The notes under the pieces: model-generated | What the model saw: the letters and a program-made list of their open reading frames with translations, nothing else | What the model was told of the DNA's origin: nothing | Databases searched by the model: none | NCBI GenBank assembly: GCA_914767715.1 | Contig: OU612065.1 | Coordinates: 34,784,001 to 34,848,000, forward strand | Source: Membranipora membranacea | Lineage: Eukaryota; Bryozoa; Gymnolaemata; Cheilostomatida; Membraniporidae | Length of the DNA: 64,000 bases | Reading direction: 5' to 3' | Translations under genes and position numbers: made by a program | In this document: piece after piece, positions 9,501-21,519 of the stretch | Layout of the letters: the number at the start of each line of letters is the position of its first letter | Position numbering within the stretch: position 1 is the first letter of the stretch

Positions 9501-12500
9501 AACCCATTGGATTGTCACAGCGTTTTCGGATTTGATTGCAAACATGGGATACCCACATACATCTCTCATATTCATCACAATTACTATATTATGAGCGTCT
9601 TGTAGCATTAAATTTAACAGAACTAAGTGTTTATCTGGACATATGCTGCCTAAAGTATGTCAATAATGTGAGAAAGAACACCAGCCATCCACATCACCAT
9701 CATATACATCACCTAGCAACAAATGACAGGCACCATCATAAAGCCACGACCCTCCCTAAATCCTGCTCTTTGCAGAAAAAGCCTTTTTTATAAATACTCA
9801 TAAATACGTCAATGCCTTCTTATTGCTTCTTTTGTTTTTTGTTTTCACATGGTCTTATTTGCTTCATGCATTGATCGGTGGTTAATAAAAGTTCATAATA
9901 TATTATTGTCACTTAAATGTGAGACTTTGGAGGGGATAACTCCCTCTTCATTGAAGATGATCAAGATTTTAGAGTGACTTTTGTTTTTAGAGAGCTATAT
10001 ATGTGTATTTATAGATTTCGAGTTTGTGAGTATATATACAAGAAGCACAAGTTACATGATAAGATACTGCTGACATATGTCAACGATCCCTCCAGATGCC
10101 ACCAGGCATTCTTATTTATAGAGGAAACACTCAGAGATGGCCTGGGTAAAGATGTACAGCAGCGGTTTAACAATGTAACTCTAGAAAACATCACGGTATG
10201 TAGTATTCTAAGCGCTCAGACTTCTAATCTGGTGCACTTAATCCCGTTCTGTAATCAGAAATGCCTGCAAACCACACCCTATTTAGAAATTCAGGTGTTG
10301 GAATGAGACATATTTCTCATCATAATTTTACCAACAATTTTGCCGTCTTTTGGCTATGGCAAATCGCTCGGCTGTCAAGATTAGTGACTGAGACAAATTT
10401 GAAAGAAAGTGATGACTTAGTGATATAGATACACATCACATCAACAACTGTGAAGTGTTTCTTTGAATAAAGTGGAGATCTTACCACAATTTCAACTTAT
10501 TCGTGCCCTCCAGCGCGCACTGACGTCAAAGGCTGCGGCTGACGATGGCAGTGTGCTCATAGCAGTTGGGTTCATAATAGCTGCCAGTAAATGCACTGAT
10601 GAGCGCTTATAAAATGTGATTATGACTCAATTTTCACATTCTTATCACCTATTTACAGGCTCTGGTTTCCTGCAATGCCTCCCAGACTGCAAGGCTACTA
10701 ACAGATGTGATGAGAGTAGATATTTTAGAAGTCGTCGCCTCTTTAGACTCAGATCCTAAGACTCAATATGAATTACTCCAAGCTTTACTGGATGAGAGGT
10801 AAGTTAGTTATTTTCAAGCATGTTGTTAAGGCGATTCATGTGTGTCTTAATTACACTACTGGAAGACCATCCCATCTCTGCTATTCAGGCCGGACATTTT
10901 TATCCAATTTGGGCCTCATTGTGACTTCACTTGAAGCAAAATTGACGAAATGAGTAGTTTATACGGACCCAAGAGGAGATCGAGGGAAAATCTATCACCA
11001 TTACTTGAATACAGAAATATGCGTAGTCAAAATTAGTGATATAATCTATGGCTTTAATGAGTTTCATGGTGCCATACTGGGTTTGGTTCAGTTGTAGGTA
11101 AATTCAGAATTTTCTCTTTTTATAAACAATTACCAACTCTTCTTATTTCTTATTTCTACATAGTGAGACTGACGAGACACAGTCACAGATGATATTAGAC
11201 ATAACGTTATATGATATATACATAGAGAGAATGTGTGTATATAACTCTACTGATGTAGAAGCCTACCTCAAGACTAACACCAAATACAGAGCTGATACTG
11301 CTTATCAGGTACTCAATATACACCATTATGACTTCTTTGGGAGTTGCTCCTCCTCAAGTCTCCTACAACTTACCAATAAAAAAAATAAAGGATCCAAGTA
11401 TGATGGTGTTTATCACAATCATTTTGCCATGTTTTTTATTTCCTTTATCCTTCGCTACATGGATGCTAACTCAGCCCATGTGTTAATTGTTGATTGTGTG
11501 AGCTTGGCTGACATCGATGTTCCCAACACTGACTTTACCTTCTGACCTCCGACCAAAATTGAGGGATACCAAAGTTCGGGATATATATATCCACAACTGC
11601 CTGGTTTGAAAGTAAAAATTAATTTATCCAATAAAGACCAATCCAGTCGGGAGTAAGCAAGTGCAAGATAACTGAAAATTGTCATATGTCTCTATTGCAG
11701 ATCTGCTCTAAACATTGCCAGTATGACTCAATGTCGTACCTCCTAGAGAAGATGGGCAAAGTACAGGAAGCCTTTGATATGATGCTCAAGGTGAGTTTAG
11801 AGCCCAGTATTTGCTTGTTTGAGGCTGTATCTGCGCAAGCTATCAATCAGGTAGCGGGACCAGTATTTTTTCTGGTCAAAACAACTTAATTACTTGATCT
11901 GGTTAGGTCAACTTTCTATTGTTGATACCCAAGGAATGATTAATGACTGCAATTTCAGCAAATTTTTTCTCTGGTTATGATATGCTTTTTTCATTTTGTC
12001 CTGGCATTGGCTTTTTGGAATACTTTTCTTTTTAATGAGGCCATCAGTATGAGTAACTTACTGTAGCCAACCAGAGTCTAACTTTTCCGTTTTCTTTGTT
12101 TTATCATTTCAGACATTCAAAGACAAGGTGGAATTATTTTTTGAACAAATTACAGATCCGCGAGCATCAAAGAATATAAACAGTGAGTGTTAATTTCACA
12201 TTTTCACATTATGACTAATGGTTCTAGAACATCCAAAAACTCATATTCAGATCACTATAATCAGCGCTTATTTATCTTTATTTTGCTGTGAGCTTCTGTT
12301 TGTTAAGTCCTGTGTGAATGCAACCTAATATCTGAAACATTTGCAGGGCAACTTAAAGCTAACCAGAGACCAGATGGTAATTTGTGAATAATTATCATTT
12401 TATCTTCCTGCTAAATTGCTGCATTTTATCTGTCCTATTAATTAATGTCTAAAGCTGTTTACCAAAAGAGGATTGTCATCTATATTGTGACTTATTCCAA

Positions 12501-15500
12501 GACCTAAACAAGGCCTTACCTGTTATGTGGGGAGGGAAGTGGTCTTAACCCAACTGTCGATCATATTTGATGCTAATAAAAAATGTAATGATCGAAAGTC
12601 CTATCCATGTAAGATAAGGGACTAGAACGCTTACCTCCACATAAGTGAGATTTATTAAAGTGCTATGAAACAGATGATTAGCTCCCAGATAGTTGAAGAC
12701 TAATCCAGGATCAGAAGATCTTGGGGACCATTGATGCTTCCCTTTACCTTAAGTGATAATAAGGCTACTGTTCAACCAGGTTTTGCCTTGATTAGATCTC
12801 ACAATGGCTGACCTGTCTTCTCGATGTGCTGAAGCCAATCATGCTATCAATTATTTGTTCACTACACCATCCCTTTCATTGATTCTTCCTCTGCATCCCT
12901 ATCTGCACTTAATTACATCACACAAATATAATCAACGCTATGCACTAAGCCTACCAGCAAGCCACCATTGGACTTTTCGGCACCTTATTTAATATGGAAT
13001 CAAAGTTAACGTGACTGTAATGTTTTAGATATTACAGTATTGAGTCACCAGTTACAAGCTCTTCTAGTCAAACTGATAGGTCTGTGCCAGAGAAACAGCG
13101 CTAAACTGACTGAGACAGATAGACAGGTGAGTCAATGTAAATATAGCTACAGAGCAACCTCAGGGAGGTCACTCCAGATCAGCTGTGATCGATTTTGTCT
13201 CCCAACAGAAGAACATAAGAAGAGAGACAGCTCCAAATGGCAAGCAAATTGAATCAATCTTGATCATTCCATGTTATTGACTACAACTGAGCCAAGATTG
13301 ATAACGTAGCACCTCTGTACCCAATTTCTGGAATGAAATTACCATTACGGTTTTAAGCTATCATCATGTCTGATGACCAGTTTATTTATTGCTGCCTTGC
13401 TACTTATAGGCTACTTATTAGGCTACCAACCTATCTGGAACAGACTGGTAATATGATCATGTGACTTTAACCCCCTAAGACTTATCTCAACTCCATCTTG
13501 CAGGCCTTGTGGTTCCCACTGTTAGACTCTGTGATGGAACCTCAACACAAAATCAAAGCAGGTAACCCTCACTCGGATTTATTCAAAGACGCAAGCCGAC
13601 AGGTTATGAACTGCATGATGGGTAATGTAGAACTTCCTGCATTGATGTCTAAGATTATCGAGGAGTTTACATTCAGTAAAGGAAAGTTTGGAGATGTCAA
13701 AGACTTGGTGCTCGGAATGCTTCACACTTATAACTATGAGAAAGTAAGTTTGTTCGTGTATATAAAGTCATTGAAGCTTCACTGATATAAATTGAATGCT
13801 GTGACTCTGGTGTAAAGAGACTTGAAACTGTCCGAAGTTGTCTGTAGTTGTCTCACTATCTCACACCAACTTGGCCCCCACATATTGTTTATGGAGATAA
13901 AACAATTTAGAATAAAGATATCAACCGATTAAGTTGAAATAGTCGGGTCAGCAGGTCTAACCTATTGTCGACCATCAGTTCATGTGAGCTCCTTGGGCTT
14001 TGACAAAATAAGGTAATTGTTGCCTTGTACTTAGGTGAAATTTTCACTGCCCTGAGACAGGATGCATAGAAAACTCAAATCGTTTGCCCCACAACAATTG
14101 GTTCAGATTATATTTTTTCTTTTTTCAACGTTCCATTATCTACTGTTGTTGATAAAATGTAAGCAATTATAGGCTTTAGATCGCCTCCTTTGGAATCGTC
14201 TTCTTTCAATTACCATCATCCATTCAATTATTTATATTTAATATTTATATACCTAGAGCCAGCGCAGATGAATAATATGAGCCGTCAGATCTGCAGTATT
14301 TTATCTTTGTTTTTGCAACACATAGGCCTATGAATAATCAGATACTCCCTCCTATTATATTACAGACTTTGATGAGCACGGTGGGTAACATGGTACACTC
14401 TGATTTAGTATCTCGGCTCAGAGATAAGAAAGACCTACTCAACAGAGCGCTGATACCAAAGAGTGATAAGTGCAGTTACTGCAAACGTCATGTCTTATCT
14501 AATACTGGAAGGCCTAATCTTCGACTATTCAGGTGAGAATCTGGTACACGCAGTGATTAAGGGTTCAACCTTTCAGTAAGGGCATATCAGAGACAGTAGA
14601 AAGCCCTACAGTCTCTCACCATTATTACTATTATGTTGGCTTATCTCTATTGATTGATATCGATATGAACAAGCTGAATTTTAATGCGAAGGTAGTGGTA
14701 GTAACGAAGTAGTGTCAAAACGACTGGAAGTCATAACTCCAGGTCACTGGCATTTGGTTGCTAGTTGGTTGAATTTTATCCTCTGCCTTGTATTGATTGC
14801 CGAACGCTATGAACATTTAGAAATTTTCACACTTTTCAAAGCTTAGAAAATTTATTAAGCTCCTTGTTGTGCTTGGTGTGTATGAAACCTGATTAGTTGT
14901 CACTGTTTATTATTGGTAGAGATGGATATAACATATCATAGGCTATAGTTTAGGGTGTCATACCAAATGTCCCAAGAAATGGTGATGGCCAGGGTTGCAT
15001 TTGAACATTGGACCGACAACATTTACATGCTGCAAGTCAAACAGCGCCTACTCCTGTTATCATAACTGATTACAGGGTAATTCATAGCTCACTTCCCTAT
15101 ACAAGTACATTGCATTACACTGATAACAACTATGAATACTTACAGGTGTGGACATTTATTCCATGAGTCATGCCTCGAGAGAACGGGTACTTTTACCGAC
15201 ACAGAAGATGGCCGAGTTTATACTTGCTATTTATGTAATCAGACTCAATATTCATCTAAATCTCCCACCGGTACTCGCAACTTACTGGTATGTACCTGCT
15301 CGTTTTGTTGTGACAATTGTCAACCATGGGGGCTGACATTGGCGGTAGCAAACACTTTTCACATGTAAAGGATATAATATATGTCTATGGCAAACACCAA
15401 CCTGAAAAAGTCAATGAGGTAGAGGATGAGGTAGGCCAAAGGAACTGCAGGGGTCCTAGGTTTGCGTTCCATTTTCAGAGGAATCGATTGTTTGTTCCAG

Positions 15501-16295
15501 ACCCTGCACCATATGGTGCATTTACATTCGCTGTGCTCCTTCTATTGGCTTTGCTATTTGAATTCAGCAAGCCTGTAAAATGTCCCAGTGAAAGGATTTA
15601 TTTTGAAAACAAAATATTGCGAAATTTGGCAACAAGCCAGATTGAACATTGTGTCACTTGGTTAGTCATGATATGCGCTAATAATTTATTGCATTATCTA
15701 GACTTTGTCAATCCAAAAATGACTCATATTTTATTGCAGAGAGGAATCAGCACTCAGAATTTGAAAACAAGAAATGACTCCACATCACAGGTAAGTTACA
15801 GAGTCACAATTTTTCTTAATCTGAGATTGTTTGCTGGCCTTTGCTGGCCTTTGCTGGCGGCGGTCAGCACGCCATATGAATCATCGCGGGATCATCGCAG
15901 AGAGATATGGTATATGATCAACTGCGGTCAGTGATGTTTGTCAATACAGATTTAGTAGTAAATTTCCTTTCAATTTTTGTTCACATGTTCTATGGTGATA
16001 CACTATTGTCATTGCAATGTGAGGTAACTTATGGATGCTTGAGTTTTCAAATTTGGAACACCACATAATACAACTGCTCTAGACTGCCGATCACCAATTA
16101 TATGAAATTCCTGAATTTGTCAGCCAATACTCACTTATATTATAGGACAGAGAAGAGGGTTTAGAGCAGAGGAGGAGAGCTGGCAGTACTCGTGGTGGTC
16201 GCTTCGGACGTCTTAGGAGTAATACAGCTTCAGAGCAAGGCCTACAACTCCTACCCCCGACATGTATAGACAATCACCTACTAGATGACACCTGA
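3505..16295 (+). CDS. VPS8: VPS8, CORVET complex subunit (5' part missing)
   Basis: VPS8 is the CORVET-specific subunit that tethers early endosomes with Rab5. Twenty-three exons join in phase: 3505-3684, 4485-4565, 4943-5113, 5468-5578, 6254-6391, 6593-6685, 7197-7466, 7744-7885, 8199-8469, 8765-8924, 9125-9264, 10015-10195, 10659-10798, 11164-11308, 11701-11790, 12113-12182, 12347-12376, 13029-13126, 13504-13743, 14366-14532, 15146-15287, 15740-15790 and 16146-16295. They encode about 1086 residues. Family-typical segments include FKGLATGGNVSPAL, FLECLEPYILDDQLK, GNKLLVYISNSLAG and FDTREFLNVLAL (end of the beta-propeller and the helical region). Near the C-terminus is a RING-H2: CSYC, then CGHLFHESC, then CYLC. 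The first exon opens in phase 0 behind a good acceptor, so about 340-370 N-terminal residues of propeller lie further 5'. Exon 17 (30 nt) and exon 22 are the least certain. Confidence 0.95.
4732..4785. repeat. Perfect 54-bp hairpin in a VPS8 intron
   Basis: Two 25-bp arms (4732-4756 and 4761-4785) are exact reverse complements around a 4-nt centre. The arm begins aatctcctggtttgtcaag. It lies between VPS8 exons 2 and 3 on the transcribed strand, so the pre-mRNA would form a perfect 25-bp hairpin. Confidence 0.85.
5643..5926 (-). mobile_element. tRNA-derived SINE, family A, copy 2
   Basis: This is a 284-bp copy in VPS8 intron 4, antisense to the gene, nearly identical to 1701-1983. On the minus strand it carries an intact A box (TAGCTCAGTGTGTAGAGCG) and B box (GGTTCGAATCC), so its internal Pol III promoter looks better preserved than in copy 1. 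No convincing target-site duplication was found. Confidence 0.85.
6459..6482. repeat. TA dinucleotide microsatellite
   Basis: An uninterrupted TA run in VPS8 intron 5. Confidence 0.8.
6710..6769. repeat. 15-bp minisatellite, four units
   Basis: Four head-to-tail copies of ATGTCAGCACAAAYA (the last ends GA). They begin 25 bp after the donor of VPS8 exon 6. The unit length is a multiple of three, so the exon frame reads on through the array as repeated MSAQ motifs before a stop. The GTAAGC donor at 6686 argues that the array is intronic. Confidence 0.8.
6989..7138. mobile_element. Small MITE-like element with 23-bp inverted repeats
   Basis: The arm 6989-7011 (cagaaaaagtctgttccctc and three more bases) is the near-exact inverse of 7116-7138. 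The 104-bp interior holds a direct repeat around ccttagcaatatc (7051-7077 and 7089-7115). A C-run (6978-6989) abuts the left end. It lies in VPS8 intron 6. A sequence resembling one arm recurs near 39954-39978. Confidence 0.6.
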
Positions 16296-16929
16296 TTGAT
16301 TAGATTGCTGTTTTTTTCATTCATAGATTTTTTATATAACGGTGCTTTGATACTCATCGTAGTTAGCAATTCCAATTCACACTTTGCAATGGCACAATAG
16401 CCTACCATACTTTGCCCACTCATTATGTAGGAGGCGATCTATTTTGCTTTTTATTTTTTACCAGTATTCAAGGTGCCAAAAGTAATCCTGATCGCTTCGG
16501 CAGCAGCTGTCAGGAGTCTTTGCAATTGAACAAAACCAAATTTTCTATCAACCAAATAATATGATATATATTAACAAATAATGCAATACAAAGTCATTCT
16601 ACTGAACACAGGCGCTAGCTGATTTTGTTTCTGACTCAGTGAGCATTGAATTTGAGTCAATACCTAGACCTTAGACATGGCTAGTCAAGACCTGTTTAAA
16701 GAATAGAGGTTAAAATATCATTATAATTGGTACTTTGGTACCTCTTAGGTTGCGCAATGAATTGCGAAATGTTTGCAGAGCGCAGATCATTGATTATATT
16801 GAGCTGTATGGGTTCACATTATTATTAGTATCTATGCGCTCAAACAATAAGCTGTTTTCTGATTGGACGCTATTTATGTATTGAGTAAGCATGACTCACG
16901 TCTCACGTTCATCTGAGCGCAGTGAGGGA
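16296..16929. other. VPS8 3' flank and upstream region of the RING gene
   Basis: VPS8 3' UTR and intergenic DNA. No canonical AATAAA was found close to the VPS8 stop. No other gene or repeat was recognised. Confidence 0.4.
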
Positions 16930-16936
16930 TATAAAA
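16930..16936 (+). promoter_or_regulatory. Candidate TATA box of the RING gene
   Basis: The sequence TATAAAA lies 123 bp upstream of the ATG at 17053, a workable position for a short 5' UTR. It was assigned by motif and position only. Confidence 0.4.
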
Positions 16937-17052
16937 TAATGTACACCATGAATTAAACATCACTTCATATTGCAAAGGCTATAGCTAGTGACGGCAGAAT
17001 TTTAAGTGAAACTTTACTAGAACATTTTTGAGACCACACACACACAGACATA

Positions 17053-20000
17053 ATGGCAGGAATAGCAAGCACATCCAGCTCTTCATCTGAAGATCTGACC
17101 ACCCAAGAGGCTCCAGCTCCACGTGCAGTAGAACCTATGGATGCATTACTGCAGCGCCGAAGAGAGTGAGTAATCTTTTTAGTTATGTCCATGCTGCATA
17201 TTTTCCTAGACTATGTACCCAGACAACTTCGGGATAGTTTGTCACAAGACGCATATCTTAACTACAGATCTTCTGCTCATAGATACAGTCATTTCATTGA
17301 TGTAGACTGATGCATTTATAGCAAATGAGATCTGTAGGAACAGTTAAGGGAGAGACAATTTAACGTTGCGCAGCTTGACGATTTACATGCTCATCCTTGA
17401 TAACGACTAAATTTCTTTTTTGTAGCGAGCTTCTTAATGAACTGAAGAGAATAGAACATGGAGAGAAGCCGGTCACCGGTAAAGAATCTCGCAACAAAGT
17501 CGATCACCTGCTTACTCGACGACAGCGTCAGATTCACAACAACGCCCCCGTAGCTAATGAAGACGATGTTGAGGAACACAGGCCAGAACAGGTAGGCACT
17601 CAGTCTGTAATTGAAGTCAATGTTTGCAGTACAATGTTTGTCAACATGGAAATATAGCACAATTTACAAATGATCAACTGTGTAGGTTACATTTCTGAAT
17701 GTTTGACAACTTTCAGCTTGAAATGGCTCGGGTCATTTAAGAAACTTTCCGGTAGCACCGTGGTTAGTCATAATGATAATTAAATAATTTAACTGAATAT
17801 CGCCATAGGTCATTCCCTGGTTAGCTCATGTTACTCCAATCATAACAAATATGCAGCGGAATCATAACAAGGAAAAGAAAACCATGTTGCAAGCTATGAA
17901 TATACCATATGCATTTTCATGGAAAATTGTGAAATTTTAGAAATTTTATTGATGCATGTAAACCATAGACATTTATGCGGTCAATCCTGATATACCGTTC
18001 CCACCGCCGCCCACTCTCAAACATGTGACAATATCCATCCCGCCGCATCACTCAGTTTATCTGACACTAGTTTCCCACTCATTATGCCTTGATGTTCTGG
18101 CATCTCCGATAGGATAAGACAAAAAAATATGCGTAATGGAAAGGTACATCCCATCGCGGACAACTTAGAATACATGTACTTCGAGTAATTATTTCATTGG
18201 CTAGAGAATCTGATGATTATTTCCTTTGTTCAGGTCACAGTTGAAGTACAGGGCCTGCTACAGAGACGTTCTGTCTCCTCTTTACTTTCCGGCTCTGGCT
18301 TCAGGCGTTCCTTAGAGAGAGTATTCAGAAGTCATCTCGGACCTGCTCCTCGTACCAGAGCTACCGAGTCTCCTCTAGCTCGAGTCTCCGAGTCCGCCTC
18401 AAGTCGTACACCATCACCTCAAGTCTCATCCAGTACTGAGTCACCTGCCCCGGTCGCCTCCAATATTAACACTACTGTTAGAATAACACCCCAAAGTAAT
18501 AGTCAAACAGACTCTAATACCACAACTAGTGCAAGTATCCCAACTCCACCGCCTGTAGCGCCACTCTTAGATGTTCACCAGGATCCTAATTTCAGTCCTG
18601 AGGAGAGGATGAGAAGATGGAATCAGGATGACTTTGTTATGGAGATCAGTGAGCTCGTTCATAGGCAGCTAGTCTCCTCTACTTTGAACGGTAGATTCAG
18701 AGATCGTCTTGAGAATATGGTCATGGTGAGTATTTTACAAACCTATGAGATGTATTTGTTGAATTATCTCTAAGAAAACTAAGCCACATATTGTGGCCAT
18801 TCATGCCCTGTCTGAACAACTTTGGTCATATTAATGTTTTTATGAGTAAGGAAGTCCGACTAATGCAAATATCTCGATTAGACCATAAAATTTATAGTCC
18901 ACCTATTTTCTTTTTAGACTCGGGTCTCGGAGGCTGGTCATGATGGTTCAGCAGTACAGGAAGCTATTCAAAACTTACCACGCAGTAACATCAGACACAA
19001 TGACTTCTCTCACCTGGGCATCCCTACAATGGAACAGATGGACTTTGATGACGCTGTGTCAGTTATCAGTGCTACAGCCAGCGCTTCTATCCCATACACC
19101 CAGGTAAGGTCCAGGACATGGTGAGCTGACCATTGCCCCACAAATCTAGTAATAGGAATATTGCCCTAAATAAGTTGGCTTGTTTGTTTAGTACAACATC
19201 ACAACATGACTGGCGGAATGTCAGCATATACATGTTCACTATCATCACTGAGGTTTGAAAACATTCATGATGGCCTCTGATGAGTTCCCAAAATGCACAT
19301 AACAAGAGGTAAATCGCTCACAAAGTTTAAATAACTTATGCAACTGCAGGAGTGTGGCAACACACCAGTGACACCATTAAACTGATAACTTACAAATTGC
19401 CTGCTTATTGTTGGTTTTATTGAATCTCATCTATTTGATTCTCATGAGGAAAAGTTGATGTTTTTCTGCTCATCAGATTTCATAATCGGTTGATTGTATC
19501 AGGGGAGAAAATCTTTCCCCTAAAATTCCAAAGTTTCGAACTCCGTTGATTCTATTGACATGACTAATTTATGATTAATTTTATTACAGAGTAACAGAGC
19601 GGTACAGAGGGAAATGTCCACGATGAGGTCACAAATATCGCAACTCACTAACATGCTGAAAAAGAGCTTAGAGCTTCAAGTAGATATTCAGAGGTCCATC
19701 AAACAGGAAGTGGCCGCTGCCATGAGTCAGCACAATTCTCAACAACAAACCGCTACAGCAGGTATGTCATAATGTCTAATTCAGGCTAATCAGAATTTTT
19801 TTGCAAATCGAAGGATGAAAACTTGTGGGAAAGAAACCTGTTCAAGCTGAATGAGTAAAGGATCTCCGGGCTCGGGAATATTCAAACAAAATACTTTTCA
19901 CAGGTGATGTGGTATTCACAATTCCGATGAGCAAGAAATAATACTATTGACTAGTGTATGAGTGTGCATATGTGATGACGTCTATCTCAATCAATTAAAC

Positions 20001-20437
20001 TCCAAAGACTGAATCCATTCGGGCTTAATGAATACAGGTTATCGATAGCTCTGTGAATGTTCAAACAAAAATCTCATAACTGTGGAATTGACAACTCCGA
20101 AGAACTGAAATCCGTGGATTGTCAAATGAAGAGAACGCGAAAACATCTGTAGGTTTAAGTCTTTTGACTGACCGTTACCAATAAATATCACATAATAATC
20201 AATTATTGGTTCTTCTTCATTACAGCTGTTGCCGCAGGTGGTGTATCTAAACGAGCTAACGACACTAAATGCATTATCTGTCTGGATGGAGACTCAGATG
20301 CCGTCCTCTACAGATGCGGACATCTTTGTCTCTGTTTCTCATGTGCTATGAAGATGAAATCAGAGCATGGACACTGTCCAGCATGCCGAGCTCCCATCGT
20401 CGATGTGGTGCGAGCTTACAGGATATCTAGTGATTAA
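17053..20437 (+). CDS. RING-finger protein, probable E3 ubiquitin ligase
   Basis: Six in-phase exons: 17053-17165, 17426-17591, 18234-18725, 18918-19103, 19590-19761 and 20226-20437, about 446 residues. The N-terminus is Ser-rich (MAGIASTSSSSSEDL). A Ser/Thr/Pro-rich, probably disordered stretch lies at about 130-220. A predicted helical segment with Gln and charged residues (SNRAVQREMSTMRSQ onward) suggests a coiled coil at about 320-370. The C-terminus is a C3HC4 RING: CIICLDGDSDAVLYRCGHLC, then FSCAMKMK, then CPACRAP. This RING resembles that of Neuralized-type and related plant ligases (recalled, not aligned). A motif with core VSSxLxxxFRxxLE occurs twice, in exon 3. I cannot assign an orthologue; ligase activity is inferred from the RING alone. 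Confidence 0.85.
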
Positions 20438-20493
20438 TTTGAGTAGAAAGTCCCACTCAATCTTGGGCCTAAGTGATCAACATTCATTGCCTG

Positions 20494-20499
20494 AATAAA
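20494..20499 (+). promoter_or_regulatory. Polyadenylation signal of the RING gene
   Basis: AATAAA 57 bp after the stop codon at 20437. Confidence 0.6.
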
Positions 20500-21519
20500 T
20501 TGAATATCTCATCAGTAGAGTTTGAGCTAAGTCAGGTCTCTAACCAATTTATTTAATTGTGATGAAGTACACTATGGTTATTTTGTGCAATCTTCTTTTT
20601 CTTCTCATACATGATGGCCCATTTTTTCAAGCTATATTTTTATTTTCTATTCATCAAAGAAAGATAAAGACAAAGATAAATAACTGACCGCTTCTGAAAC
20701 ATGGAATACATTAAGATACTATCCTTATTATCCTATGAACAAATACCTGTGATATTTTATATTTTTAGGACATTTTATTTGGTAAATGCTTTGTACATAC
20801 TCCACATATGAATAAAAATATTACTTAATTCTACAAGAGGCACAATATATTGAGCTTAATTATTATCAAGTTAACTAAATTTACTAAAATTATGAAATTT
20901 AACTTAAATCTGGTTACTAAATAAGACAAAAATAGTACAGCAATGACTAGAATTTGAAACAAACTATGCAGAAAGGACTGAAAGCCAATGTTTAAACCAT
21001 TTATATATGACAAAGAAGAGATATTATTTATACAGAGATTGAATTGATGTTACTACATCAGGATGTCTTGTGTCAATGACTGTCCAGCATGTGTCATGAT
21101 GACAGACAAGCAAGCACCTGTCAGCATTGTCGCATCATAAACTGACTCAGTGATGTCATATGACTAGAAATGTTATATTGGTTGATGAGCAGATGTGAAT
21201 CATCTACCTGATGGAATGACTACGCAGAGTTCGACATAGAGAAAGAAGGAATGGTAAAATCTATAGTGCATTAGTTAGCATATGGAATAGTAAAGATGGT
21301 GTAACATAAGGCAAGGTGAACATTGCCGACAGACAGAGTTGTCTTTACAATAAAAAATGGAGGGGGACAAACCTAACGAGACTCATTTGCTGTCATTGCA
21401 AAGCTTGTAGACTAGAGTTTGGTATGAGTGTGCATGTTAGTGTGTAGTGTATGTAGTCATGTTAGGCTCAGTAAGGCGGTGAGGCTATTTGATAGTCGGA
21501 TGCTGCCTTTGCAAAGAGA
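20500..21519. other. Convergent intergenic region
   Basis: This lies between the 3' ends of the RING gene (+) and ELAPOR (-), so it should hold the ELAPOR 3' UTR. A minus-strand AATAAA is present at 20774-20779, about 740 nt past the ELAPOR stop, and could be its poly(A) signal. Nothing else was recognised. Confidence 0.45.

Noticed and set aside
9676-9733. His-rich frame (HPHHHHIHH) in a VPS8 intron
   Set aside because: It arises from a CAT/CAC-rich simple sequence inside an intron; no splice support.
15317-15934. 205-codon open frame on the plus strand across a VPS8 intron, including a hydrophobic stretch
   Set aside because: It is in frame with VPS8 exon 22 but not with exon 21, and good splice sites (15287 donor, 15740 acceptor) remove it. 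The family-like RING tail is explained without it. Treated as chance readthrough.
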